Source: Bordetella bronchialis
GTDB lineage: Bacteria; Pseudomonadota; Gammaproteobacteria; Burkholderiales; Burkholderiaceae_B
Assembly: GCF_001676705.1 (NCBI RefSeq)
Contig: NZ_CP016170.1
Location: forward strand, 5,518,001 to 5,582,000
DNA length: 64,000 nt
Direction of reading: 5' to 3'
The notes under the pieces are model-generated. The model had not been told where the DNA came from. It worked only from the letters and a program-made list of their open reading frames with translations, and did not search any database. Both the position numbers and the translations under genes were made by a program. This document shows positions 1 through 8,887 of this stretch, piece by piece; the stretch's first letter is position 1, and each line of letters opens with the position of its first letter.

Positions 1-594
1 CAGGATGATCTTCAGGAAGCTGGGCGTGCCCGTATAGGCCGCCGGCGCCAGATCCGCGATCGCGCGCACCTGCTGCTCGCTCTGGCCCGTGCCCCCGGGG
101 AACACCGTGCAGCCGATGGCGTGCGCGGCGGTCTCCATCATGGAGCCCGCGGGGGTGAAATGATAGGAGAAGCAGTTGTGGACCAGCTGGCCGCGGCGGA
201 TGCCGGCCGCATACAGCGCGCGGCCGAAGCGCCAATAGTCGGGACGCGCGCTTTCCGGTTCGTAGATGGGACCGGGCGAAGCGAAGACCCGCGGCGCCTG
301 GCCCCACCCCAGCGCGGAAAAGCCGCCCATGGCTTTGGCGGCGCCCTGCGGCTCCGGTCCCGCGCGGCTGGACTGCTGGCGCGCCAGCAGCTCGGACTTG
401 CGCAGCACCGGCAAGGCGGCCAGCGCCTGCCGCGACACGATGCGCGCCGGGTCCACGCCGGCCAATTGCGCGGCCATCGCCGGCGCGTGGGCCATGGCGT
501 GGGCGATGGCGCCCGGCAGCGCCGCCATCAGGGCGTCCTCGCGCGCCTGCGGCGGCCGCGTTTCCAGCGTGTCGAAGTAGGGGGAATCCGGCAT
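1..594 (-). CDS. Phenylacetate-CoA ligase-like adenylate-forming enzyme (partial, N-terminal part)
   Basis: The first 198 codons, from the ATG at 594, are visible; the rest lies beyond the window edge. The protein resembles the N-terminal half of PaaK-type AMP-forming CoA ligases, which activate aryl- or alkyl-carboxylic acids as CoA thioesters. The segments VLRKSELLARQ, HNCFSYHFTPAG, TVFPGGTGQSEQQ and YTGTPSFLK occur in the order and spacing expected for that family. It follows livF by about 66 bp in the same direction, so it may be the last gene of the uptake operon that also carries another CoA ligase at 5941-7914. The ribosome site is weak. Substrate cannot be told from this fragment. Confidence 0.75.
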   Translation of the reverse strand, partial: MPDSPYFDTLETRPPQAREDALMAALPGAIAHAMAHAPAMAAQLAGVDPARIVSRQALAALPVLRKSELLARQQSSRAGPEPQGAAKAMGGFSALGWGQAPRVFASPGPIYEPESARPDYWRFGRALYAAGIRRGQLVHNCFSYHFTPAGSMMETAAHAIGCTVFPGGTGQSEQQVRAIADLAPAAYTGTPSFLKIIL

Positions 595-660
595 GTCTTG
601 ATCTCGGCGGGAACGTGAGCGGGGATGTGGCCGCCGGCACGGGCGCCGGACGGCGGCGGG

Positions 661-1533
661 CTAGGCCAGCCAACGCTTGCGCCGGCGATAGAACTTGGTA
701 TCGCGGAAGCTGCGCCGGGCGCCACTGGAAATGCCCAGGTAGAACTCCTTGACGTCTTCGTTGCTGGCCAGCGCGGCGGCGTCGCCGTCCATCACCACGC
801 GGCCGTTCTCCAGGATGTAGCCGTAGTCGGCATAGCGCAGCGCGATATTGGTGTTCTGCTCCGCCAGCAGGAAGCTGACGCCCTCGCGCTGGTTCAGGTC
901 GCGCACGATCTGGAAGATTTCCTCGACGATCTGCGGCGCCAGGCCCATGGACGGTTCGTCCAGCAGGATCATGGCCGGACTGGCCATCAGGGCGCGGCCG
1001 ATGGCCGTCATCTGCTGTTCGCCGCCGGAGGTATAGCCGGCCTGGCTGCCGCGCCGCTGCTTCAGGCGCGGAAAGTACTCGTACACGCGCTCCAGCGCCG
1101 CGGCGGTCTCGGCCCTGCCCAGCCGCCGCGTGTAGGCGCCGGTCAATAGGTTTTCCTCCACGGTCAGGTGGGCGAAGCAGTGGCGGCCTTCCATCACCTG
1201 CACCACCCCGCGCCGCACCAGGTCGGCGGGCGACAGGCGGTCGACCCGCTCGTCGCGGTAGCGGATGCTGCCTTTGGTGACCTCGCCGCGCTCGCCGCGC
1301 AGCAGGTTGGACACGGCGCGCAGCGTCGTGGTCTTGCCCGCGCCATTGGCGCCCAGCAAGGCCACGATGCGGCCTTCCGGCACGCACAGCGATACGCCCT
1401 TCAGGACCAGGATGACGTGGTTGTAGATGACTTCGATGCCGTTGACGTCCAGGAGCACGCCGCGGGCATCGCCCGCGCGCTCCGGCGATCCTGCCAGGTC
1501 GCCGGGCATCGCGCCGGCGGGCTGTGCTGTCAT
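661..1533 (-). CDS. livF: Branched-chain amino-acid-type ABC transporter ATP-binding protein (LivF family)
   Basis: A 290-residue ATPase subunit of a Liv-type (HAAT) importer. Walker A is GANGAGKTTT, the signature is a degenerate SGGEQQM and Walker B is MILLDEPSMGLAP, all in family order. I chose the ATG at 1533 rather than an upstream codon at 1560 because GGAGGG stands just before it. A roughly 30-residue Ala/Pro extension precedes the ATPase core, and the C-terminus is a basic tail (YRRRKRWLA) longer than in standard LivF. It is the distal ABC gene of a minus-strand operon with binding protein, livM, livH, livG and an acyl-CoA ligase, so the imported substrate may be an organic acid rather than an amino acid. 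Confidence 0.88.
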   Translation of the reverse strand: MTAQPAGAMPGDLAGSPERAGDARGVLLDVNGIEVIYNHVILVLKGVSLCVPEGRIVALLGANGAGKTTTLRAVSNLLRGERGEVTKGSIRYRDERVDRLSPADLVRRGVVQVMEGRHCFAHLTVEENLLTGAYTRRLGRAETAAALERVYEYFPRLKQRRGSQAGYTSGGEQQMTAIGRALMASPAMILLDEPSMGLAPQIVEEIFQIVRDLNQREGVSFLLAEQNTNIALRYADYGYILENGRVVMDGDAAALASNEDVKEFYLGISSGARRSFRDTKFYRRRKRWLA

Positions 1534-1594
1534 GAATTCCCTCCCGTGGCCGCGCGGCACGGGGTGCCGCGCGGTACCTCCATGCGGATGCGCC

Positions 1595-2923
1595 CTAGCC
1601 TTGCGACTCGCAATTGACCGGCGTGATGTTTTTGTCCTTGGCGTACTTGGCGGCGGCTTCCTTGACCAGCGGGTCCACCATGCTCTTGTCGGATTGGTAC
1701 CAGTCCGACACCACCTTGAACTTGGCGCCGTCCCATTGCACGATGCGCGCCCAGTCCGCCCCCATGTGATTGGCGCAGGACGTCTTGACCGGCCGCATGA
1801 TCTCGCCGAAACCCAGCTGGTTCAGCCTGTCCTGCGTCAGGTTCAGGTTCTCGAACCCCCAGCGCACCTGCTCCGGCGTCATGGACTTGCCCTTGCCGTA
1901 TTTCTCCTGCGCGGTGCGGATCGCCTCCACCTGCAGCATGGAGATGATCATGCCCCGCATATGCGCGATGGTCCCCACCGAATTGCCCGTCTTGTCGCTG
2001 CCCTCGCCCTTGTCGTAGACGAACTTCTTCAGGTCCTGCGACACCTTGCCGGGCTCGCCGCTGTTGTGGATGGTGATGGCGTTATAGCCCTTGGCCACCG
2101 CGCCCAGGTCCTTGACGTCGCCTTCGGACCCGGCCCACCAGATGGCATACATCTTGTCGCGCGGATAGCCGCTGGCCTGGGCCTCGCGGATGGCGGTGGG
2201 CGTCATGATGCCGGCGCTCCACAGCAGGACGTAGCTGGGCCGCGACTGGCGGATCTGCAGCCAGGTGGACTTCTGCTCCACGCCCGGCGCGGTGACCGGG
2301 TACAGCAGCAGCTCGAAGCCGTCCTTGGCGGCGCGCCGCTGCAGCAGGGGGATGGGTTCCTTGCCGTAGGGCGAGTCGTGATAGACCAGCGCGATCTTCT
2401 TGCCCTTCAGGCTGCCGCCCTCTTTCTTGGCGATGTCCTGGATCATGACGTCGGCGGCGGTCCAGTAGGTCCCCAGCAGCGGGAAATTCCAGGGAAAGAC
2501 CGAGCCGTCGACCGCCTGCGACAGGCCGTAGCCGACGGTTTCCACCGGCACCTTGTCCAGCGGCGCCTTGTCGCTGACCGCGAACGTAATGCCGGTGGAC
2601 TGCGTGTCGAAGCCGGACGCGCCCGTGGGGCCATGCGTCTTCAGGCGTTCGTAGCATTCCACGCCGCGGTCCGTGGCGTAGGCGGTTTCGCATTCCTCGT
2701 AGGTGATCTTCACGCCGTTGACGCCGCCGTCGCGCGCGTTGACCAGTTTCAGGTAATCGAGCTTGCCGTCGGCCCAAGGGATGCCCAGCGGGGCGAAGGA
2801 GCCCGTGCGGTAGACCAGCAGGGGGACGAACTGCTCGTCCGCCCACGCCGGCAGGCTGGCCGAAGCCAGCACGGCGGCGGTGGCCGCCGCGACCGCCGCG
2901 AGTCGAGTATTCATGCGCTTCAT
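1595..2923 (-). CDS. Liv-type ABC transporter periplasmic substrate-binding protein
   Basis: A 442-residue periplasmic binding protein (Peripla_BP_6/LivJ fold). The start at 2923 is supported by GGAG a few bases upstream and gives a clear Sec signal: MKR, a hydrophobic Ala-rich stretch, then SLPAWA before DEQF. It is longer than LivJ (about 370) but normal for binding proteins linked to aromatic or fatty acid uptake. The mature part contains GSFAPLGIPWADG near the N-terminus and a typical KIALVYHDSPYGKE second lobe. It sits between livF and livM in one operon. The ligand is unknown; co-transcription with CoA ligases suggests a carboxylic acid (inference). Confidence 0.88.
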   Translation of the reverse strand: MKRMNTRLAAVAAATAAVLASASLPAWADEQFVPLLVYRTGSFAPLGIPWADGKLDYLKLVNARDGGVNGVKITYEECETAYATDRGVECYERLKTHGPTGASGFDTQSTGITFAVSDKAPLDKVPVETVGYGLSQAVDGSVFPWNFPLLGTYWTAADVMIQDIAKKEGGSLKGKKIALVYHDSPYGKEPIPLLQRRAAKDGFELLLYPVTAPGVEQKSTWLQIRQSRPSYVLLWSAGIMTPTAIREAQASGYPRDKMYAIWWAGSEGDVKDLGAVAKGYNAITIHNSGEPGKVSQDLKKFVYDKGEGSDKTGNSVGTIAHMRGMIISMLQVEAIRTAQEKYGKGKSMTPEQVRWGFENLNLTQDRLNQLGFGEIMRPVKTSCANHMGADWARIVQWDGAKFKVVSDWYQSDKSMVDPLVKEAAAKYAKDKNITPVNCESQG

Positions 2924-2995
2924 CTCCATCTCCTCTGGGTGGTGTTGGAACACCGGTTATGCCCGGTCTGGCGCCGGAACGTTATGCGTATCGGT

Positions 2996-4060
2996 TCAAT
3001 GCGGGAATGGCCAGATGCGCAGCTTCTCCTTGCCTATGCTCCACAGCCGCGCCAGCCCATGGGGCTCGGCGATCAGGAAGAAGACAATGAGCGCGCCGAA
3101 CACCATGTGTTCGATATGCGAGGCCGTATCGACCGCCAGCGGCAGGCCGAACATGCCGGGGATGTTGGTCAGCAGCACCGGCAGCAGCACGATGAAGGCG
3201 GCGCCGAAGAAGCTGCCCAATATGGAGCCCAGCCCGCCGATGATGACCATGAAGAGCAGCTGGAAGGAACGGGTCAGGTCGAACGCCAGCGGCTCCCAGG
3301 CGCCCAGGTGGATGAAGCCCCATAGCACGCCCGCCACCCCGACGATGAAGGAACTGACGGCAAAGGCCGTCAGCTTGGCGTACATGGGCCGGATGCCGAT
3401 GACCGCCGCGGCCACGTCCATGTCGCGGATCGCCATCCATTCCCTGCCCACGGCGCCGCGCACCAGGTTCTTGGCCAGCAGCGTGAACACGGCCACCACG
3501 GACAGCACGAACAGGTAGCGTTGCGCCGAGGACTGCAAGGGGATGCCGAAGACTTCCAGCGGCGGCACGGATACGCTGCCGGATGGCGAGTAATTGGTGA
3601 AAAACGGTATGCGCAGGAAGGCCCAGTCGACGAAGAACTGCGCCGCCAGCGTCGCTACCGCCAGGTACAGGCCGCGGATACGCAGGCTGGGAATGCCGAA
3701 CACCACGCCCACCGCGGTGGCGCACAGGCCGCCCAGCACGAGCTGCAGCAGCAAGGGCAGTTGCGGGATGCGGACACCGAAGTTCCAGGCGGCGTAGGCG
3801 CCCACCGCCATGAAGGCGCCGGTGCCCAGCGAGATCTGGCCGCAATAGCCCACCAGCACATTCAGGCCCACGGCGGCCAGCGACAGGATCAGGAAGGGGA
3901 TCAGGATGGCGCGCAGGAAATAATCGCTGGCCAGCAGCGGCACGGCGATGAAGGCCACGGCCAGCAGGACGGCGACGAATATCCGGTCCTGGCGGATCGG
4001 GAAGATCTGCTGGTCCGCCAGATAAGTGGTCTTGAATTGTCCGTTCTCGCGATAAAGCAT
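2996..4060 (-). CDS. livM: Liv-type ABC transporter inner-membrane permease (LivM family)
   Basis: A 354-residue multi-spanning permease. After a polar N-terminus (about 25 residues) come repeated hydrophobic segments and the LivM hallmark NVLVGYCGQISLGTGAFM, followed by the cytoplasmic coupling loop around GREWMAIRDMDVAAAVIGI that contacts the ATPases. Start at 4060 has AAGGA at good spacing. It lies between the binding-protein gene and livH in the first Liv operon and should form the membrane channel with LivH. Confidence 0.9.
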   Translation of the reverse strand: MLYRENGQFKTTYLADQQIFPIRQDRIFVAVLLAVAFIAVPLLASDYFLRAILIPFLILSLAAVGLNVLVGYCGQISLGTGAFMAVGAYAAWNFGVRIPQLPLLLQLVLGGLCATAVGVVFGIPSLRIRGLYLAVATLAAQFFVDWAFLRIPFFTNYSPSGSVSVPPLEVFGIPLQSSAQRYLFVLSVVAVFTLLAKNLVRGAVGREWMAIRDMDVAAAVIGIRPMYAKLTAFAVSSFIVGVAGVLWGFIHLGAWEPLAFDLTRSFQLLFMVIIGGLGSILGSFFGAAFIVLLPVLLTNIPGMFGLPLAVDTASHIEHMVFGALIVFFLIAEPHGLARLWSIGKEKLRIWPFPH

Positions 4061-4114
4061 GACGCTTTCCTTTGCTACCTACCGCCGCGGGGCCGGCACC
4101 GCGGCCGCGTGCCA

Positions 4115-5044
4115 CTAGACCCGGTCGATGATCCGTTCGCCGAACAGGCCCTGCGGCCGGAACAGCAGGAAGACCAGGGCCAGCACATAGGCGAACCAGA
4201 TCTCGATCCCCCCACCCACCAGCGGCCCCAGGTAGACCTCCGATAATTTTTCGCCCACACCGATGATCAGGCCGCCCAGGATGGCGCCCGGTATGGACGT
4301 CAGCCCGCCCAGGATGACCACCGGCAAGGCGCGCAGCGCCGCCGTCGACAGCGTGAACTGCACGCCGAACTTCGACCCCCATATCACGCCGGCCACCAGC
4401 GCGACCATGCCCGCGACGCTCCACACCACCACCCAGATGCGGTTCAGCGGAATGCCGATGGACTGCGCCGCCTGGTGATCGTCCGCCACGGCGCGCAGCG
4501 CGCGGCCCGTGCCGGTGTACTGGAAGAAAAGCGCCAGCGCGGCCACCAGCAGCGCCGCGATCACCGCGGCCGTCAGGTCCTCCAGATTGAGCAGCAGGCC
4601 GCCCTCGAACATCTGGTCCAGGATCAGCGCCGGATCCTTGGGCATGCCGACGTTGATGGAGTACACCGAACTGCCGAAGGCGATCTGCCCGGCGCCGTCC
4701 AGGAAATAGCTGATGCCCAGGGTGGCCATGAGCAGCGTGGTCGCCTCCTGGTTGACCAGGTGGCGCAGGACCAGGGCTTCCACCGCGCGCGCCAGCGCCA
4801 CCATCAGCGCGCCCGCGGCGATGAAAGCCAGCACATTGCCCAGCAGCCCGCTTTCCAGGCCCAGCCAGCGCGGTATCCATTCCGAGAAGCGCGCCATGGC
4901 CAGCGCGGCCACCAGCACCATCGCGCCCTGGGCGAAGTTGAAAACGCCGGAGGCCTTGAAGATCAGGACGAAGCCCAGGCCGATCAGGGCGTACAGCATG
5001 CCGCTCATCAGGCCGCCGAACAGTGTCTCCAGGAAGAATCCCAC
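4115..5044 (-). CDS. livH: Liv-type ABC transporter inner-membrane permease (LivH family)
   Basis: A 309-residue permease beginning at a GTG (5044) preceded by a strong AAGGAG. It has the LivH hallmark GLGFVLIFKASGVFNFAQGAM near the N-terminus and the coupling-loop motif GRALRAVADDHQAAQSIGI in the middle, with about eight hydrophobic segments. It ends 54 bp before livM and begins 16 bp after livG, so it is translated from the same transcript. LivH and LivM are expected to form the heterodimeric channel of the importer. Confidence 0.9.
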   Translation of the reverse strand: MGFFLETLFGGLMSGMLYALIGLGFVLIFKASGVFNFAQGAMVLVAALAMARFSEWIPRWLGLESGLLGNVLAFIAAGALMVALARAVEALVLRHLVNQEATTLLMATLGISYFLDGAGQIAFGSSVYSINVGMPKDPALILDQMFEGGLLLNLEDLTAAVIAALLVAALALFFQYTGTGRALRAVADDHQAAQSIGIPLNRIWVVVWSVAGMVALVAGVIWGSKFGVQFTLSTAALRALPVVILGGLTSIPGAILGGLIIGVGEKLSEVYLGPLVGGGIEIWFAYVLALVFLLFRPQGLFGERIIDRV

Positions 5045-5060
5045 CGTGCTCTCCTTGTCC

Positions 5061-5939
5061 CTACGCGGACACGCCCAGATAGGCGCGCACCACTTCCTGG
5101 TTGGCGCGGACCTGCTCCGGGTCGCCGTCGCCGATCTTGCGTCCGTAGTCCAGCACCACCACCCGGTCGGAGATATCCATGACCACGCCCATGTCGTGCT
5201 CGATCAGCACGATGGTGGTGCCGAACTCCTCGTTCACGTCCAGGATGAAGCGGCACATGTCCTGCTTTTCCTCGACGTTCATGCCCGCCATGGGCTCGTC
5301 CAGCAGCAGCATGCGCGGCTCCATCGCCAGCGCCCGGCCCAGGTCGACGCGCTTCTGCAGGCCATAGGGCAGCCGCCCGACGGGTACCTTGCGATAGGCC
5401 TGGATCTCCAGGAAATCGATGATGTTCTCGACGAACTCGCGATGGCGCACTTCCTCGCGCGCGGCCGGGCCGATGCGCAGGGCCTGCGCCAGCAGGCCGC
5501 ATTTCATGCGCAGATTGCGGCCCGTCATGATGTTGTCGAGCACGCTCATGCCCTTGAACAGCGCGAGGTTCTGGAAGGTGCGGGCGATGCCCATCTCGGC
5601 GGCGCGGCGGGGCGTCATGCGGGCATAGCGCTGGCCCTGGAACACGATGGCGCCCTGCTGCGGCGTGTATACCCCATTGATCACATTGAGCATGGAGCTC
5701 TTGCCCGCGCCGTTCGGCCCGATGATGGCGCGGATCTCATGCTCGCGCACGTCCAGCGAGATATCCGTCAGCGCCTTCACGCCGCCGAAGCGCAGCGAGA
5801 TATTCTGCATGTCCAGGATCACGCCGCCGATGCGGCGCGCGCGCTCGGGATGGCCGGTGCGGGCCGCCTCGGCCCGCGGCGGCGCATCCAGCACGGCCGG
5901 GTCGGCCGCGTGCACGGGGATGGCGGCGCTGTATCCCAT
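5061..5939 (-). CDS. livG: Liv-type ABC transporter ATP-binding protein (LivG family)
   Basis: A 292-residue ATPase. Walker A is GPNGAGKSS, the signature region LPYGLQKRVDLGRAL replaces the usual LSGGQ as in other LivG proteins, and Walker B is MLLLDEPMAGM. The ATG at 5939 follows GGAGG by nine bases and lies one base after the stop codon of the ligase gene, so the two are translationally close. About 45 residues of low-complexity sequence precede the ATPase core, longer than usual for LivG. It pairs with LivF (661-1533) as the nucleotide-binding subunits. Confidence 0.9.
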   Translation of the reverse strand: MGYSAAIPVHAADPAVLDAPPRAEAARTGHPERARRIGGVILDMQNISLRFGGVKALTDISLDVREHEIRAIIGPNGAGKSSMLNVINGVYTPQQGAIVFQGQRYARMTPRRAAEMGIARTFQNLALFKGMSVLDNIMTGRNLRMKCGLLAQALRIGPAAREEVRHREFVENIIDFLEIQAYRKVPVGRLPYGLQKRVDLGRALAMEPRMLLLDEPMAGMNVEEKQDMCRFILDVNEEFGTTIVLIEHDMGVVMDISDRVVVLDYGRKIGDGDPEQVRANQEVVRAYLGVSA

Positions 5940-5940
5940 A

Positions 5941-7914
5941 TCAGGCAGCCTCCCCCGCCACGGCGGGATAGCGGCGCGCATCGCGGATGACGAGATCCGC
6001 GGCGATGCGGCCCACGCGCCCGTCCTCGAACTTGACTTCGGTCTCGATATAGCGCGACGGGCTGCCGTCGTACAGCGCTTCCACCAGGGGCGCGTACTTC
6101 TGCGCGATGTAGGCGCGCCGCACCTTGCGCGTGCGCGTCAGTTCGTCGTCGTCCGGATCCAGCTCCTTGTGCAGGATCAGGAAGCGGCTTACCTGGCAGG
6201 CCGCCAGGCGGGCATCGCGCGCCAGCTCGGCATTGGCCTGTTCCACGCAGCCGGCGATCAGGTCATAGACCTCGCCCTTGCCCGCCAGGTCGGTATAGCC
6301 GGCATAGGGCAGCCCGCGCCGTTCGGCCCAGTTGCCCACCGCCTCCAGGTCGATGTTGATGAAGGCGCACACGGCGTCGCGGCCCGCGCCGAACGCCACG
6401 GCTTCCTTCACATAGGGGAAGAACTTCAGCTTGTTCTCGATGTACTTGGGCGCGAACAGGCTGCCGTCGGCGAGCTTGCCCACGTCCTTGGCGCGGTCGA
6501 TGATCTTCAGGTGGCCGTCGCGGTCCAGGAAACCGGCGTCGCCGGTATGGAACCAGCCCTCGGCATCGCGCGCCGCCTGCGTGGCCTCCGGATTGCGGTA
6601 GTACTCCTTGAACAGGCCGGGGCTGTGCACCAGGATCTCGCCGTTGTCGGCGACCTGGATGCGCACGCCTCGCACCGGCGGACCCACCGTATCGGCGCGC
6701 ACCTGGCCGTCGGGCTGCACGCACACGAACACCGAGGTCTCCGTCGATCCGTACAGCTGCTTCAGGTTGATGCCGATGGAGCGGTAGAACGTGAACAGGT
6801 CCGGCCCGATGGCCTCGCCCGCGGTGTAGGCCACGCGGACCCGGCTCATGCCCAGCGCATTGCGCAGCGGGCCGTAGACCAGCAGGTCGCCAAGGGCATA
6901 GCGCAGGCGGTCGCCCAGGCCTACCCGCTGGCCGTCCAGCAGGCTCACGCCGACCCGGCGCGCCAGCGCCATGCAGGAGTGGAACAGCCGGCGCTTCAGG
7001 AAGCCGGCGTCCTCCATGCGGATCAGGACGTGGGTCAGCAGGTCTTCCAGGATGCGGGGCGGCGCGAAGTAATAGGTGGGGCCGATATCGCGCATGTCGA
7101 TGGCGACGGTGGCGGGCGACTCCGGATGGTTGACGGTAAACCCGGTCACCAGCAGTTGCGTGTACGAGAACATGTTCTGGCCTATCCAGGCCGGCGGCAG
7201 GTAGGCCAGCACGTCCTCGCGGTCCGTCAGGTTTTCCATGGCCTCGATGGCGCGCGCGCGGTCTATCAGCGCCGCGTGGGTCAGCACGACGCCCTTGGGC
7301 TTGCCGGTGGTGCCGGAGGTATAGAACATGGCGGCGGTCTGGCCCGGCTGCACGGCCTGCGCGCTGCGTTGGAAGAACCCCGGATCGCCGGCGGCGCGCT
7401 CCGCGCCCATGCGCAGCAGCTCGTCGAAGGACATGAGCAGCGCATCGTCGTAATGGCGCAATCCGCGCGGATCGTCGTAGATGACATGGCGCAGGGCCGG
7501 GCAGAGCTCGCGCGCCTCCAGCATCTTGTCGACCTGTTCCTGGTCTTCGGCCACCGCCACGGCGATCTCGGCATCGCGCAGCACGAAGGCCATCTCCTGC
7601 GCCACGGCATCCTGGTACAGCGGGACGGGAATGGCGCCCAGCGCCTGCGCCGCCATCATGGCCACGTACAGTCGCGGGCGGTTTTCGCCGATCACGGCCA
7701 CATGCTGGCCGGCCCGCACGCCCAGGGCCGTCAAGCCGTGGGCCACGCGGTCGGCCAGCGCCGCGACCTGGCCCCAGGTCAGCGTCTGCCAGATGCCCAG
7801 GTCTTTCTCGCGTATGGCGGGACGGTCGCCGCGCACGCGGGCATGCATAAGCAGCAGGGCGGGGAAGGTGTCCGCCGCCGGCCCCAACTGGGGTGCGGGC
7901 TGGGATTGCGCCAC
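5941..7914 (-). CDS. AMP-dependent long-chain acyl-CoA synthetase-type ligase
   Basis: A 657-residue adenylate-forming ligase that would convert a carboxylic acid, ATP and CoA into acyl-CoA. The nucleotide loop is YTSGTTGKPKGVV, followed by YGSTE and the hinge region HTGDAGFLDRDGHLKIIDR; length and layout match the FAA1/FadD-like long-chain group. A long open frame continues upstream, but GTG at 7914 is preceded by AGGAG at five bases and matches the start of homology. It is the first gene of the operon with livGHM, the binding protein and livF, implying that the imported acid is activated on entry. Probably controlled by the divergent Crp/Fnr regulator through the palindrome at 8060-8075 (inference). 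Confidence 0.88.
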   Translation of the reverse strand: MAQSQPAPQLGPAADTFPALLLMHARVRGDRPAIREKDLGIWQTLTWGQVAALADRVAHGLTALGVRAGQHVAVIGENRPRLYVAMMAAQALGAIPVPLYQDAVAQEMAFVLRDAEIAVAVAEDQEQVDKMLEARELCPALRHVIYDDPRGLRHYDDALLMSFDELLRMGAERAAGDPGFFQRSAQAVQPGQTAAMFYTSGTTGKPKGVVLTHAALIDRARAIEAMENLTDREDVLAYLPPAWIGQNMFSYTQLLVTGFTVNHPESPATVAIDMRDIGPTYYFAPPRILEDLLTHVLIRMEDAGFLKRRLFHSCMALARRVGVSLLDGQRVGLGDRLRYALGDLLVYGPLRNALGMSRVRVAYTAGEAIGPDLFTFYRSIGINLKQLYGSTETSVFVCVQPDGQVRADTVGPPVRGVRIQVADNGEILVHSPGLFKEYYRNPEATQAARDAEGWFHTGDAGFLDRDGHLKIIDRAKDVGKLADGSLFAPKYIENKLKFFPYVKEAVAFGAGRDAVCAFINIDLEAVGNWAERRGLPYAGYTDLAGKGEVYDLIAGCVEQANAELARDARLAACQVSRFLILHKELDPDDDELTRTRKVRRAYIAQKYAPLVEALYDGSPSRYIETEVKFEDGRVGRIAADLVIRDARRYPAVAGEAA

Positions 7915-7983
7915 GTTGTCTCCTGTCGGGTTCCACCTGTTTCCGGCGGGCCGGGCATGCACATCATCCGGCCTTGCCGAACA

Positions 7984-8003
7984 CCGTGGACCACGGTTTT
8001 TTT
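7984..8003 (+). terminator. Short hairpin followed by T run in the divergent intergenic region
   Basis: CCGTGG-A-CCACGG followed by seven T residues on the plus strand. The usable stem is only four to five base pairs with a five-base loop, so a terminator is possible but weak. It could stop antisense transcription entering from the ligase leader, or it could simply be a protein-binding palindrome. Confidence 0.25.
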
Positions 8004-8034
8004 CGGTTGCGAGCTGCGCTGCAAGGTGCTTTAA

Positions 8035-8075
8035 GGTATAAGCTTGCATCGGACCCAACTGTCGCATTCGCGACA
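8035..8075 (-). promoter_or_regulatory. Candidate promoter of the ligase-liv operon with Crp/Fnr-type operator
   Basis: The perfect inverted repeat TGTCGC-ATTC-GCGACA (8060-8075) has the half-site and four-base spacer architecture of Crp/Fnr-family operators. On the minus strand a TATACC box lies at 8035-8040, which puts the palindrome centre about 40 bp upstream of the expected start point. That is the class II activator geometry of this regulator family. The site is also 38 bp upstream of the regulator's own ATG at 8114, so autoregulation is plausible. The sequence is observed; the function is inferred. Confidence 0.5.
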
Positions 8076-8113
8076 ATTCAGGGCGATTCAGCGACGAGCT
8101 AGGGTATATCCCG

Positions 8114-8800
8114 ATGCAAGTAACCGACTCCTTGCAATTGGCCGCTGCATGGTTCCGCTTGCTCACGCCGGGCGAGCAGGCGCGCGTCGAAAAAGACCTG
8201 ACGGTGCAGCAAGTGCCGGCCGGCGTCATCATCGAACGCAAGGGGCAGATGGCGCAGGCCTGGATAGGCGTGCTGGCCGGCCTGGTCAAGGTTTCCGTGG
8301 GCAATGCCGAAGGCCGGATGGCGTCGTTGACCGGCGTGCCGGCGGGCGGATGGTTCGGCGAAGGATCCCTGCTTAAGCACGAGGCGCGCAAATACGATGT
8401 GGTGGCGCTGCGCGACTCCGTCATCGCGCGGCTGCCCGCCGCCACCTTCGAGTCCCTGCTGGACAGCAGCATCCCGTTCAACCGCTACCTGCTGCATCTG
8501 CTGAACGAGCGCGTGGCCCAGTTCATCGGCAAGGCGGAAAACGACCGGCTGCTGGACGCCGACGCGCGTGTGGCGCGCTGCCTGGCGGAGCTGTTCAATC
8601 CCATCCTGTATCCCGGCATGGGTTTGCGGCTGAGCATCACGCAGGAAGAGGTCGGCTACCTGGCCCGCGTATCGCGGCAACGCGCCAACCGCGCGCTGTG
8701 CAATCTGCAGCACGCGGGGCTGCTGAGGGTGGAATACCGGGGCGTGCGGGTGCTGGACCTGGAAGGCCTCAAGGGCTACGAGGCCGCCAGGCGGCGCTAG
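8114..8800 (+). CDS. Crp/Fnr family transcriptional regulator
   Basis: A 228-residue protein with an N-terminal cyclic-nucleotide-binding-like beta barrel (LTVQQVPAGVIIERKGQMAQ, then AGGWFGEGSLL) and a C-terminal winged helix with TQEEVGYLARVSRQRANRAL as helix-turn-helix. No cysteine cluster typical of Fnr is visible, so it does not look like an iron-sulfur oxygen sensor; the effector is unknown. AGGG precedes the ATG. It is divergent from the acyl-CoA ligase/liv operon and the two share a palindromic operator, so it is the likely regulator of that operon and of itself. Confidence 0.88.
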   Translation: MQVTDSLQLAAAWFRLLTPGEQARVEKDLTVQQVPAGVIIERKGQMAQAWIGVLAGLVKVSVGNAEGRMASLTGVPAGGWFGEGSLLKHEARKYDVVALRDSVIARLPAATFESLLDSSIPFNRYLLHLLNERVAQFIGKAENDRLLDADARVARCLAELFNPILYPGMGLRLSITQEEVGYLARVSRQRANRALCNLQHAGLLRVEYRGVRVLDLEGLKGYEAARRR

Positions 8801-8887
8801 CCCGGGCATGGAACTCTGTCCGGGCGGCCAGGACACACCGGCCGCAGCATTTCCCGGCAACCGCCTTCAGCCCACGGTCCCCACGCG

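Noticed and set aside
1427..3325. A 632-codon plus-strand open frame opposite livF, the binding protein and part of livM
   Set aside because: It is antisense to genes with clear family motifs and its own translation is low-complexity Arg/His/Gly/Ala sequence, the usual artefact of high GC content.
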